From Piliocolobus tephrosceles (lineage: Eukaryota > Chordata > Mammalia > Primates > Cercopithecidae): a stretch of DNA of 64,000 nt. Below the pieces are notes generated by a model. That model was not told the origin of the DNA. It saw only the letters and a program-made list of their open reading frames with translations, and searched no databases. Within the stretch, counting starts at the first letter, position 1. Every line of letters begins with the position of its first letter. The position numbers and the translations under genes are program-made. Below, piece after piece: positions 33,107-45,349 of the stretch. The stretch lies in NCBI RefSeq assembly GCF_002776525.5, contig NC_045443.1:36440409-36504408 (forward strand). The letters run 5' to 3'.

Positions 33107-36100
33107 AGTAATGAATTATTTTAACTTTTATTTGATTATTTTCATTTACAGTTCTGGCACTGACACTTTTTTAAAAAAAAGATTTTAATTTTATGTAAAG
33201 ATTGAACTTCAATAAAATAACTTAAAAAACATTTACATGTATATCACTAAATCTCCATAAAATATACAATACTCTTGATACAGCATAGGCTAGGATGACT
33301 TTGAAGGAAATGGTACACAGTCATAACTTTTAAGAGATATCCCATCTATCACTTGTGGGAATAAATATTTATATTGAATTTGCCAAGACATCTGAAGTAT
33401 TAAATACTATGTAACATGCACTCAGAAATTAAAATATACAGTTTGAAATACATATATTTTAAAAGCATAAAACTGTGATTTGATTAATCTAGGTATACAT
33501 TAGAACTTCTAAATAGAAATTTGAACATTTATTACAAATAAAAGATACTTTAACATCAAGTGATATATAGTCCAAAAGCTGCTAGGAAACAGTTTGGACA
33601 TGTAGAATATAAATTTCTACTTTGGCTAGAGTTGTCTCTTCTTTTTTAACCTTTTAATGAGATGGAATAATGTTAAGTTTGCTAAAACTTTAAAACTTTA
33701 CAAAATGTTGGTTACTCATTAGCTGCATGATCTACTTCTTTTTCTCATTTATACTGACATGACAAAATCAAACACATGAACTTAACTGTCTAAAATAAAA
33801 ACGTGAATATTACTGCTAAATGAAGGTATTTAAAATTCCATAGACCAAATTACTCAAGTACAACAGACTATCTATATTTTTACATATAAAGTAAAGATTT
33901 ACATAAATTATATTGTTTTAGCTCACGAGCAAATTATAGGGATAAAATACTTTCATGAACACTCTTATAAATAAAACACCTCTTTGATGATTATTGGCAC
34001 ACAAAAATTTCCTTCTCTAAAGAGACAAGATACAAGAAAGAGTTGGTAGCAGTTAGCTATTTGGCATTTTTAAATGATTGCTATTTCTAGAAAAATAGTA
34101 GCAGTATTGCTCACCTAGAAGAGCCGAATGTACCGACAATTTATAGACTGCTACAACCTGAACCATTTCATCAAATTGGCTTAACATTATTGTACATGAG
34201 GCTAAGAAGACTGGTAAAAGTGACAGAAAACAGGATGTAAAAATTAATCCAGAGAACAACTCTGAGCCTTCTTATTGGCAGCAGCTACATATGAGCTGTA
34301 AATTTTAACCACAATTTAATACATTTTGCTAAAAAGCACATATTATACATTCTCTGCTCCTGGTCTGATATAATCATCTATTTCTTTTACTCATAGACAC
34401 TGAAAAGATCTTAATTTGGTAATTAAAAACTTGTCACAACAAGTGAATAAAAGTCAGTTGTTAGGTACTTAGTATTAAGTTGACATTTTATAACTTGTAG
34501 TATGGTAAAAAAAAAATCTGATTATAACAAAACATCTCATTAATTTTGTTTTTAATAATTGTGCTGATGAAATAAAACCAAAATAACATTCCAACTCTCT
34601 CTACTGTATTACAGTATTTATGAACTACATATTAGTGTCACTACTTTCTGAGATTTTCTTAGATAAACATATGGATAGTGTTTTCTAAAACATTCTCCCA
34701 TTTCCACCAACTTCTGGATCTGTGACTTATTATATTTTCAATATTATTTTGCTGTTGAAAAGCAAAAGGGTAAGTTGCCAGCTTATATTTTTCCTGATCA
34801 TTCTTCCCCTGTATTACAGATACTGAAATTACAGTAAAAATGTCATAAATTCCTTGCTTTTACTGATTTCCCCTTTTAGAGTGAATAACTTAATATTTAG
34901 ACTATCATGTACTAAAATCAGGTTCAGTGGTAAAATTAAATTATGAAAAAACACTCGGTATTCTGATAGCATTTTCTATCAGGGAACTACTGCATATGGC
35001 TGGGAACAAAATTTAAAAAGGACACATTACCTTTTATTATTTATTATTTAAATCTTATATATATATATATTAAAAATAATCATGTTTTGGGAAATGACTG
35101 ACTAACGAGCAACAATCAAAATTATTAGGAATGTTTACATTGAAGAAAATTATGAATGGCAAACGCTTTTGACATCATATTCAGCCCTACGTGTTTATAT
35201 GCAGATGAAATGATATATCCTCTTCAGTCTAATGCAGATCAGCTATCCAGCTAAGCCTCAATAGGGATTCAGACCTTCTTCATTGTATTTTCCTAAAACA
35301 TAATATACTGCTATCAAATCTGCAGCATGTTTAGAAGGAAATCTATAATTTTGGTTGAAAGCATGATATGTAATCTGTATCTGTTTTAATATGGTAGGTC
35401 AAATCACATCATATATAAATTGTCCTACAAAATATATATTTGATGATACTTCAGATGGAATGTTTCCAAGTTGATAGTGGTAGCCAAATATGCTGGGAAC
35501 TTAAAAGGTGCCTAATATAAAAAAATCTGCAAAATTTAAACATTTAATTTTTAATATACTATAAATGTTCACCAAATCTAAAAATAATACCCTAATTGTA
35601 TAAGGTTCCTTTTCAAGTAATTATTTGTTTCTAAAAAGTTATAAATCTTATACTGTGCCTCTCTGTCTTATACTTCAAAGATAAGGAATATTATCTTTAA
35701 TACTATATAAATAACAAATAGTCCTTTAAAGTAGGGGCTCAGGGGAGTAGGGGAGGAGAACTGTGGCTAATTTTCCCTGTTATTATGTGCATTTATGGTT
35801 ATAAAGTTGAAAACATTGTTTTCTTAGGGAGAACAGGCCATGTTCTGCTTTAGGAAGTAACAAGAGTCCAGTTTCTCCTTTAATAAAGTTACTGTGCATC
35901 AGCCCAGCTGAGTTTATAAGTATATAGTTAAGGCTATGTATACAATAAAGAGAAGAATTGAGGCAATTATTTTGATAAGTCCAAAAACTAAATTTTTAGA
36001 GAGCACTTTATTGGTCTATTTTTTTCTCCTTATTATATTTTGATTGTACCACATAGTAGCTCACTTTTCAGTTCAATTTACCTGTGCAAAATATTAGATA

Positions 36101-38113
36101 AGAAATTTCTTATGAGATAAGAAATATCAATAGAGTAATACTTTTCCCTATTAAATAATATTTGCTTTTCTGAGGAAAAAGTCAATACTAATATTCCCTT
36201 GGAAATCAATTGTTAAAGCACCTAATTCAAGGAAAAAAACCTCTCTAAAATATTAAATTTTTTTATTATATGAAATGACCAAAGGGAGAAAACTTTTCTG
36301 TTTTTGGTTAATGGATTTTTAGGGCACTAAAGTAACTGTTTAAATATTATACCTCTGGTGACTTAGAGAATGAACTTCCTCAGCTGTATTCTCAGCTTGA
36401 TAACTGTGATAGGAAGAAGCCAGACGTTAAAAGAACAAAATACCTTGGAGATTGGCAGAAATACTTTGCATATGGAGATAGCCACCTTTTCTCTCCAAAT
36501 ACAGTACCTTATTAGATGTTTAGAGCCATTAAAAATGCATCAAACTGATGTATTCCTAACTGGCCACAGAAGATTCATTCATATTTTTCCTGGAACTAGC
36601 AAGTAATTTTGTGAACAAGTAATTCTGTACATATTATATAGTTCTTAATAGAAAAGCAAAAATTAAGAGTTCAGTGATGAATTGCCATAAAAACCAATGA
36701 ACACTTTGGAAAGACATTGTAGAAATATAGTTAAGTCTGCATTTCTTATAGACATGCTATAATAGAACAAATATCTGTTCCAATAGGAAATCTCAATTTT
36801 TAGACAAGAAGGAAAAAAAAAAAAAAAAAACTAAGCGAAGAGTAAGAAAAACACAGAGACAAATCTATGTATCTTTTTTTTTTTCTGGTAAATTCTCAGG
36901 GAAATGAGAAAAGTGTGCAAAATAAAAACGAGTTTATGCTCTTTAAGTAAAAAAAGACAAATAGAATTATATAATAATATGTGACAGTTCTTTTAGGAAG
37001 AGTTAATAAAAAGTTAAGAAAAAAGTCCCATTTTTTTTTTAAACAAACACCAATAACAGCAGGATTATTTCTGCCACTGATTTCCTTCCTCTTTTTTGTT
37101 TCAAAAATTATTGTTTGAATAAAAGAAAGGGGAAAAATGGTTTGCTTGCAGCTATGTATGTAACACAAATGAAGGCACAAAACAGTAGGACTCCAGGGCC
37201 AATGAGGCAGGTGTAGTGATTTGGGCATGAACAAAAACTGACCCTGATATACAGTTAAAGATCTGGCACTATTTTGCATTTATAATTGCATACCTAAGTG
37301 ACTAACCAATTTGCAACCCATAAAAACCTTTAATCTGTTACTTTCTGACCACAAAAGGTACTTCTCAAAACTTCCTAACTCATCTGCGCAAATGTATGCC
37401 TTATCACTGATGCAAAAAAAGAAGTATGAAAATAACTCCTGACAGATTATATTTGCATAATGTTCAAAAGATAGTGTGCAGAGTCAGTCTCTGAAGAACT
37501 CCCAATATCTGAATTGGAGAGAAACAAAAATGTGGAATCCAAAGGAGACAGGGACAGCTGTGCCCTTGTAGGAGGCACTTTGGAATTTGCTGATGAAAGC
37601 TTAAATGGAATCTAGTTTGTTAACAGCTGATCAGAGATAAACCACTACTCTCTGTAGGAAAACTGAGGGCCAACAGGCCATCTTTTGACATGGAACACCC
37701 TTGGACCATCTCCCAGAATCCTTTATAAATATATTATACATATGTAATTTGACTAGATTAGTACTGACTCTATTGCCACTAATAATTATAAATGGTCTTA
37801 GGAAAAAAGGATACCACTGAAGTCACTGGGTACAATATTCATTTTAGACTATTTCAGGAAGGCATTACACACATTTGCTTAAGAATTATTAGGTTAAAAT
37901 CTCTGTAAATATTTTTTAAAATATTGTTCCTTGTGGGGGGAAAAAAAAGTCATCATGGTTGTATCTTCCTCCTAATCAAGTATTCTAGAATATGAAGTCA
38001 ATCAAAACTAGACTGTGGAAAGAACCAGATTAGAAGCAGGGCAGTGAGGTCACTGATTACTGTTCTTCTCCCCCCAGTTTGTTTAAATAACTAAATATAT
38101 GAGCAGCTGAAAA
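33107..38113 (-). other. SLC2A13: Candidate SLC2A13 3' UTR
   Basis: About 5 kb of AT-rich sequence directly downstream of the SLC2A13 stop codon. It contains none of the Alu, L1 or LTR insertions that fill the rest of the window. The lower limit is a guess from the minus-strand AATAAA at 33132-33127. The absence of insertions suggests constraint over a long transcribed 3' UTR, but other poly(A) sites higher up are possible. Confidence 0.45.
33127..33132 (-). terminator. SLC2A13: Candidate poly(A) signal for SLC2A13
   Basis: Minus-strand AATAAA at the far end of the repeat-free stretch. Other AATAAA motifs exist nearer to the stop codon, so this is one possible site only. Confidence 0.35.
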
Positions 38114-38340
38114 TTATTCCACATCAGAAGCATCATTGTCAGAAAGATGATAGTTACTTCCCTTTACCCGAATATATTCAATATATCTCCCTTCATCAGA
38201 ATCTGAAGTGCCACATGTACATAGCCTGTTGTCAAAGAGTGATTCAATTTCCTCTAATTTTTTGCCTTTGGTCTCAGGAAGACAACCGTAGATGAAAAGA
38301 AGTCCCACAGCAGCAAATCCAGCATAGAGGAAGAAAGCTC
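38114..38340 (-). CDS. SLC2A13: SLC2A13 (HMIT) last coding exon
   Basis: Encodes the last 74 residues plus stop of the proton myo-inositol cotransporter, a GLUT-family plasma-membrane carrier found mainly in brain. The acceptor TTGCAG ends at 38341 and the exon starts with two bases that complete a Gly codon from the previous exon. It covers the last membrane helix (FFLYAGFAAVGLLFIYG), the GLUT signature PETKGKKLEEIE just inside the membrane, and an acidic cytoplasmic tail ending SDNDASDVE. The stop TAA is at 38116-38114. Frame and splice phase fit the exon at 43259-43411. No break is seen. Confidence 0.95.
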
Positions 38341-39372
38341 CTGCAACAGAAAATAATAGATACATGAATATGAATATATATGGAGAGACTTCAGTTGGAA
38401 AGAGTACTTGATTTTGACTTTTTTTTTCTGGTCAGTCATGCATAATCACAGTATGAAATGGACCAAAAAATTACTATGAGCCTGGTTTACTCCAGTTGTT
38501 CCAACTCTGTGAATATGATGCAATGTATCTTTCTAAACTCAAGTTCAGAAATTCAAGAATAATAGACTAGGCTCAGATGTAAGTTTGGCTTTGAAGCCTT
38601 TCCTCCCTTCCCTGACTAGAAGGAATTACTGTCTTCCATGTGCTATCACAGCATGTTGTTGGAGACCCCTAAAATACCAAGAAATATTATAAGTATGTAT
38701 ACACACGTATGCTTGCCTTGTCTATTACACTACAGGCACTTTGAGGTCAGAAGAAGTTCCTTTCTTACTCATCTTGTATTTCCAGAACCAAGTATAATGA
38801 TGACATTGCAGAATGAATGCCTCAGTGGAATACATGGCAACTCCATCCTTCCAGTTTCTCATGTCCAAAGTCTGGGAGTCATCCTTAACTTCTACCTTAC
38901 TCTCATGCCTAACATCCAATCTGTTAGGAGATCCCGTTGGTTCTACCTTCAAAATATAACCTGAAGATGGCCACTTCTCACCACTGCCATAGATAAATGT
39001 GGTCTAAGGGCCATCTTCCCTCATCTGCACTATTGCAACAGTCTCCTAATTGGTCTCCTTGTTCCTTCTGTTGGACCTCGACAGTCCATTTTTTTTCCAT
39101 AGCACATGTCATCATCTGACATTCTATGATGTTTACTAGTTTGTTCTTTGTTTCCCTCCACTAGAATGTAAATTCCATGAAGTCAGAGAATTTTGTTTTG
39201 CTGTAAGATTATGTATGTCAATGCCCCACAGCCAGAAACACATAAATATTAGCTAGTTTTATTTTCTAAGGGTCATGATAGCAAGCCTAGATGGATGAGA
39301 TATATGAACGTATGACTTGTTTATATTCTCTACACATTTCCAAGATGGACTTTTAAAATAATTGAATTTGCA

Positions 39373-39447
39373 CCAGCCTGGCCAACATGGTGAAACCTGT
39401 CTCTACCAAACACACACACACACACACACGCACACATACACACACAC
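39373..39447 (+). mobile_element. Tiny Alu fragment with CA microsatellite tail
   Basis: About 35 bp of Alu left-arm wording (CCAGCCTGGCCAACATGG) running into a CA repeat (39409-39447, interrupted). Both sides carry ATAATTGAATTTGCA-type flanks (39358-39372 and 39448-39461, one base missing), so it looks like a separate short insertion. Confidence 0.75.
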
Positions 39448-40818
39448 ATAATTGAATTGCAAATTTGAATATAAAAAACTCTACTTGTACTTTTGATGGT
39501 GGAAAACAACAAAGTAAAATGGAGCCCCTGTCTAAGTTTAGGCTTTCAATCCAGACCATCATGTGTATGAGATGGGGGAAGTAAGATGAAAAATTAATGT
39601 GACAATTGGCTGGAGAAAGGATATCAGATTGGGAGTGGGAAGAACTGAGTTTAAGTGTTGGCCACGTGACTTCTGGATAGTCATTTAACCTCTTCTCTGG
39701 GCCTCTGTTGCCTCATTAAGTAAAATAAGGGGGTTTCTCAGCTCCTACTTAAGTGTTGGCAGTTTATGACTCTATACATTTTACAGCCAAAATCAGGAGC
39801 ATATATAGGAGATACAGTTAAGAGATGCTTGAGAGAGAGACCTGATCTGTGTAATGGGGAAAATAATTCCTGCTTTGCCCAACTGTAAAGAAGAGAAATA
39901 ATGTATGTTACCATGCCCATTAGAATTCTGAATATCAGTTGCTCAAAAAAGTGATGGCCAGATTTTGTCAAATTCCCTAAATGACCAGGAAAGGAAGAGT
40001 TGCTATTAAGATACAGAATAAGATTAGTGTGACTAATTAATTGGGATGTCTTTACAAAAAGGGTGATACTGATAAGCTAGCTCTTGGAGAATGCGGGAAT
40101 TTTGACAAAAAAATGAAAGGAGATGAAGTCCTGTGTTCTGAGTACAGATAAGCAAGACTGTGGAGGTAGGAAGAGAAATGGAATCTTTAGCAGGGAGGGA
40201 CAAAGACTGGATGGTAATTATGATGAAGATAAAGAAAAAATAAGTACAGATGGTAAAACATTTTAGACTAAACTACGCTTCTAAACTACAAAATCTGTAA
40301 CAGCAAACCCAGTTTGACTTTTAAATATAATGGTATAGTTTATCTTTCTCATAATCTTTCACAATTTGGGAACAGTAGCATAATTAGAAGTAACAAATCA
40401 AATCTGTCAGTGCTAAATTTCTATAGTTAAAAACATTAGTTGGGTTAGGAAGATTCCTGAAGTTGATTACAGATTCTTTCTTGTGACCTGGATTCCCAAA
40501 GCTGAATAATATCAACGAATTGCTATTAAAATAAAAGACCGTTTGATAAAATCTGAGGAATCCAAAGCACTCAAATGCCAAAACTGCCTACTCAGCGTGG
40601 GTTCCAATGATTAGACCTATGGCTAAGTTGCAGAGGAGTGTGGGCAGACCTGGGAGGCTGTGACCTGTTCCATGTCATGGTCAAATCAGTCACATATCTC
40701 AGTTTCTCATTTATTCCTCCCTTGGAATGAAAATGGAAAGAAAAAATGTCTGTAATGAGTCCATCAGGGCTATTGAACACTGTAGATATTCCTCACCTTT
40801 ATTCTAAGGAATTAAATC

Positions 40819-41113
40819 TTTTTTTTTTTTTTGAGACGGAGTCTCGCTCTGTCGCCCAGGCTGGAGTGCTGTGGCCGGATCTCAGCTCACTGCAAGCTCC
40901 GCCTCCCGGGTTCACGCCATTCTCCTGCCTCAGCCTCCCGGGTAGCTGGTACTACAGGCGCCGCCACCTCGCTCGGCTAGTTTTTTGTATTTTTTAGTAG
41001 AGACGGGGTTTCACCGTGTTAGCCAGGATGGTCTCGATCTCCTGACCTCGTGATCCACCCGTCTCGGCCTCCCAAAGGGCTGGGATTACAGGCTTGAGCC
41101 ACCACGCCCGGCC
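40819..41113 (-). mobile_element. AluY, Old World monkey type (AluYR-like)
   Basis: Nearly intact minus-strand Alu with T-tail. The plus-strand text has GTGGCCGGATCTCAGC, CGGCTAGTTTTTTG and GGCTTGAGCCACC, changes typical of AluYR of macaques and relatives. The 13-bp target duplication AAGGA(A/T)TTAAATC (one mismatch) is at 40806-40818 and 41114-41126. The insertion is in the SLC2A13 last intron, same strand as the gene. Confidence 0.93.
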
Positions 41114-43258
41114 AAGGATTTAAATCTTATTAGAGCCCTACATTAAGTTCCAGATTAAAACAACTATTTGACTGAATTACACAAATTGAGGACTCAAAGG
41201 CCATGTTTGACTGAATTTCAGTAGTACCTCAAGAGAGAAGCTTTGACATAATGCCCCCCAAGGGATCTCTTTAGCCACATGTGCCATATATAAAATGGCA
41301 TATTGGTGACATAGCAATGATACTTTTTAGTAATAAACATTATTGAATGGGGGCACAAGGCAGACCTGTGTAAGCAATATGGTTGAGTAAGGAGTCAAAT
41401 TTTGAGATTTTATGAAACAATAAAAAAGGAGGCAACAAAGAAGATATAACTATTTCCAGAGGAACACGTGATTAGGATATATATTTATTAAATCAGGAAT
41501 CGAAATGCATAACTCACATAAACCAGTAACATGTAGATTACAATGAGACACAAAGAGGGGGAAAAACTAGCCTATTTTTCTACTACTAGACAGTAGTAGA
41601 CCAAATGGACCAGTGCTCTGACATGAGAGAAGCTTAATGCAAGGCAAAATGCTTTTAGCTGTTTATTTTTGAAAGAATTCTGCTTATGCCCTATTTAAAT
41701 TTCATTAGTGTTGTCTCATTTTTCTCATGGTTTTCTGGCAGAATAAATTCAAGAAAGAGGAGCTTTGCTGTCAAAAGTATAATCATGTAAACTTTTATTA
41801 TTTGGTCTATGCCTTTCTATGAAAAATGCTTTCTCAGGATGCCAGCATATATTTAGGTCTTCAAATATTTAAGCGTTCCCTAGAATCAGTAAACACGAGG
41901 AAATATTTATTGTGCTCATATTTATTATGTCATGAAGATGAGTTTATGAATTTATGGAAAAATTTTAATTGCCAAATGGGATCCAGCTGAATACACTAAA
42001 TATATATCCAGTTTAAAATGCCAGTGCATTTCCTTTCCAAAAAAATAAATATTTTAAATGCCTTAAGTGGTGATTAGGAGAGAGAAAAGTTTTATGAAGA
42101 TAATAAAAGCATTAGATAAATACTATGAACTAAAATCAAATACCAATTCAGCATGTTCAGAAGAGACGGGAATAGATTTTTACAATGTTTCATCATATTC
42201 ATCATTCATCTACAAAATTTATCCATTTATTTATTTACTTGACAAACACTTTTTGGTGCTTACCAGGTGAACAGGATGCCTTGGGAGGAACTGGGAATGT
42301 GACAATGAACAAGGCACAGTCCTGGCCCTCCAGGGATTTATAATCTAGTAGAGGGAGCTGGGGCAGACAAACCTGTTCTTGCGAAGAGGAATGATAAGTG
42401 CCCAGAGCACGGAATAAAGTGAGATTGTGGGGAGATCAGAGAAGGTCTTCTGGGAGAATGGTCTAAGCAGCAGGCATTCCATCTCTACCACAGAGACTTG
42501 TGAGATTAGAATGAAACCTCACACTTCATCATGAATAATCCTACTGCAACCTATAAAGTCATGTGAACAATGCAGAAATCTTTTTTCTAAAAAGCAGTCT
42601 TTTCACTTTAGTACAAATGGATTCGAAGTAGCTCCCCAAAGTATTTTCCTGACTCAGCCACTAAGCACTATTGTTTTTCATTTTGAATTATGGCCACGTT
42701 TACACTTTTGCAAGTGGTAAGTGCTGGTCTCAGAGGACAATGAAATGCACATGCACTGGCCTGAGCAGCACAGGTGATACAGTGGAAGGCATGGCCACAG
42801 CACAGAATACTGTTAAGCATTTGGGGAAGCTACTTCCAGCCCTATGCAGATTCTGCTCTTAGACTTGACACTATGCCTGTCACAGGATATCTCATTGGTC
42901 CTAGACTCCCTGCCTACATCTTTTTACCATTTTCTGTTTTTTAGGTTTCTGTGAAACTAAAAGCTGTGGTGTAAAGACTTCCACCTGGGGAGAGAGCTGG
43001 GTTGGGAGAGGGGTTGTGTGACAGCCCTAAGCACTGCAGGACAAGAAGCAATGCTGTTTAGGATAGGAGAATCCCTCTTTTCTTTTCCAGATACATTTCC
43101 AATGCCTTTGGAGGACAAGAAAACCACATGGAGATACTTATAACAGCAACATATAACCACATAGTCTCAATCACAAATGATATTCACAAATGATATTATA
43201 GTATATCTAAAAACAGAGTAATAAAAATAAAACTATGTTGGAAAAAATATTATCTTAC

Positions 43259-43411
43259 CATAGTATGTAAGATATTCTGCTGTGTGTAAAAATGTTAGTG
43301 AAACCAGAACATTGAAAATCCAGTTTATTCCAGATGAACATGCATTTCCTGTACTTCTTGCCCAAAGGGGATATATTTCAGAATTCACAGTCCAAGGCAT
43401 TGGTCCCATTC
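43259..43411 (-). CDS. SLC2A13: SLC2A13 (HMIT) penultimate coding exon
   Basis: 153 bp with acceptor TTTCTCAG and donor G/GTAAGATA. It reads MGPMPWTVNSEIYPLWARST and on to TAEYLTYYG. The segment holds the conserved GPMPW helix-10 motif of sugar transporters, the E-x6-R-type cytoplasmic loop (SEIYPLWARSTG) and helix 11. The first two bases complete the Gly codon begun in the exon at 43537-43658, and the last base starts the Gly codon completed at 38340. Intact. Confidence 0.96.
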
Positions 43412-43536
43412 CTGAGAAATAAAACATTAAAAACTTTAGTAAAATAGCATGTAAGAAATTTGAAAAATTATAGTTTATGTACTCCAAAAAGAGGCAATTC
43501 AATTAATGCAACAGTAATAACAAAGTCTTTGTTTAC
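43412..43536 (-). other. SLC2A13: Very short SLC2A13 intron (125 bp)
   Basis: GTAAAC at the donor side and TTTCTCAG at the acceptor side. It separates two coding exons whose phases fit. Confidence 0.9.
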
Positions 43537-43658
43537 CAGGTGCAAAGAAAACAAGATATAAAATAAGGCCCAGAAGTGCAGTCCAGGAATATGGAGTAGG
43601 GCAGAAATTGTAAGCCCAAAATATGTCTTCTGTTTTGAACTTGGTTTCATTTTCACAC
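43537..43658 (-). CDS. SLC2A13: SLC2A13 (HMIT) third-from-last coding exon
   Basis: 122 bp with acceptor AG at 43660-43659 and donor G/GTAAAC. It reads CENETKFKTEDIFWAYNFCP and on to LILYLVFFAPG: the end of the large Cys-rich extracellular loop that is specific to HMIT among GLUTs (with an N-E-T glycosylation site), followed by helix 10. One base at each end completes split codons. Intact. Earlier exons lie beyond the right edge of the window. Confidence 0.95.
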
Positions 43659-45016
43659 CTGAAAAATAATGCAATGTAAGTATTAACTTAATGGTTTAGA
43701 CTACAGTTGCAGAATTCAATATGATCATATATATGTATTTGGAAATTCCTTAATGTCTTAATAGTCCAAAATGTTTTTCTTAAAAAATAAGAACTAAATA
43801 TACAGTATTAGATATGCGAGCTCACACAGGAATTTTAGAGCTAAGTATAATTCAAGAGCAAAACAAAGACACTGCTTTATAACCATTTCACATGAATTAG
43901 ACATGATTTCTAATTAGTCCCTGGAAGCTGCAGTAATACTTCAGTACCACTGAGAGTCAGTATGTGGCAGTGAAAAGACCATGGAATTTGTAATCAGAAC
44001 AAGATTCAAATTTCAGAGCCAGATACTTTTCATCTGATAAAATGGGGACAATACTTTGTAGACTATTTTAAGGATTAGAAGGGTAACCTGTAAAGGGTGA
44101 TGGGGTGGATGAGGGAAGCAGATGATTCTATCTGATTCCAAATAGCCCTCTCCCTTCCTGCTGTGTGTTCTTACTTCTCTACCAGTCACTCCCTGATGAC
44201 CTTCCTTCTTAATCCATAGTAAAGCAAAGTGTCCTACAGTTTAGATCGATTCTGAAGTTGAACTTCCAGTTCTTTACCTTAATTGCCCCTGAAGATATTA
44301 CCAGACTCAAAAACATTCCTATCCCCTGTTGTCAATTTAGAGTATTGTCCTGTCTCCTTCAACCTCTATCTTTGAACCTTGTCATCCAAGCCCTATTGTT
44401 ACAGTACTTATGAACTCATCATAACATTCTACCTGTCTTGAGGATTTGGGTGCCTGCTCAGTCTACCTCCTCTCATCCCCTGCCACATTCATTTATTTTT
44501 AATTCATTGGTCTCATTTAAAAAAAATTATTTCAAGTTCTAGGATACATGCGCAGGATGTGCAGGTTTGTTACACAGGTAAATGTGTGCGGCAGTGATTT
44601 GCTGCACCCATCAACCCATCACCTAGGTATTAAGCCCCATATGCATTATCTATTTATCCTGATGCTCTCCCTCCTCCCAGCCCCCACAGGCCCTAGTGTG
44701 CATTGTTCTCTGTGTCAATGTGTTCTCATTGTTCAGCTCCCACTTATAAGTGAAAACATGTGGTGTGTGGTTTTCTGTGCTCCGTATAATGCACTGGCCT
44801 CATAGTTCCTTATTTAATCTCCAGAACTATAGAGAGAGCACTTTATAGTTTCCTTGATTTGGAACTATTTTACTTCAGACTTAGAGCCTTCCTTTTCTGA
44901 TCACAACCACCACGTTATCTCCTCATTTCTGATAATCTGTGCTACACCCAGATCTGCCTTTGGATTATCTTCTCAGTATTCATTAACCTCACTGCTCAGC
45001 TTAGACCATGCCAATA
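43659..45016. other. SLC2A13 intron, left part, with MIR and L1 fragment
   Basis: Intronic sequence with plus-strand MIR wording at about 43960-44110 and a minus-strand L1 3'-end fragment at 44520-44790. No exon is seen. Confidence 0.6.
44520..44790 (-). mobile_element. L1 3'-end fragment
   Basis: About 270 bp of L1P 3' UTR and the last part of ORF2 on the minus strand, with a short T-rich tail at the left. More diverged than the L1PA at 1357-8255. Confidence 0.85.
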
Positions 45017-45349
45017 CAGGCATAACTTGGAGATATTCTGAGGTCAGTTCCAGACCACTGTAATAAAGTGGGTCACACAAATTTTTTGGTTTCCCACTGC
45101 ATATAAAAGCTATGTTCCCATGAAAGTGTAGTCTATTAAGTGTTCAATAATATTGTCTAAAAATGTACAAATCTTAATTTTAAAATATTTTATTGCTAAA
45201 AAATGCTAACGATAATCTGCACCTTCCATGAGTCATCTTTTTGGTGGAGAGTCTTGCCTCAATGTTGAGGGCTGCTGACTGATTAGGGCAGAAGTTGCTG
45301 AAGGCTGGGGTGGCTGTGGCAATTTCTCAAAATAACACAAGGAAGTTTG

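Larger units (their letters stand above)
38341..43258 (-). other. SLC2A13: SLC2A13 last intron (4.9 kb)
   Basis: Begins GTAAGATA after 43259 and ends TTGCAG before 38340. It contains an Alu scrap with a CA repeat (39373-39447), MIR wording (about 39600-39770, plus), an AluY (40819-41113) and L2-like wording (about 42240-42480). The open frames inside are not genes. Confidence 0.85.

Noticed and set aside
38638..38964. 108-residue plus-strand frame in the SLC2A13 last intron
   Set aside because: Intronic, antisense to the gene, no recognisable domain.
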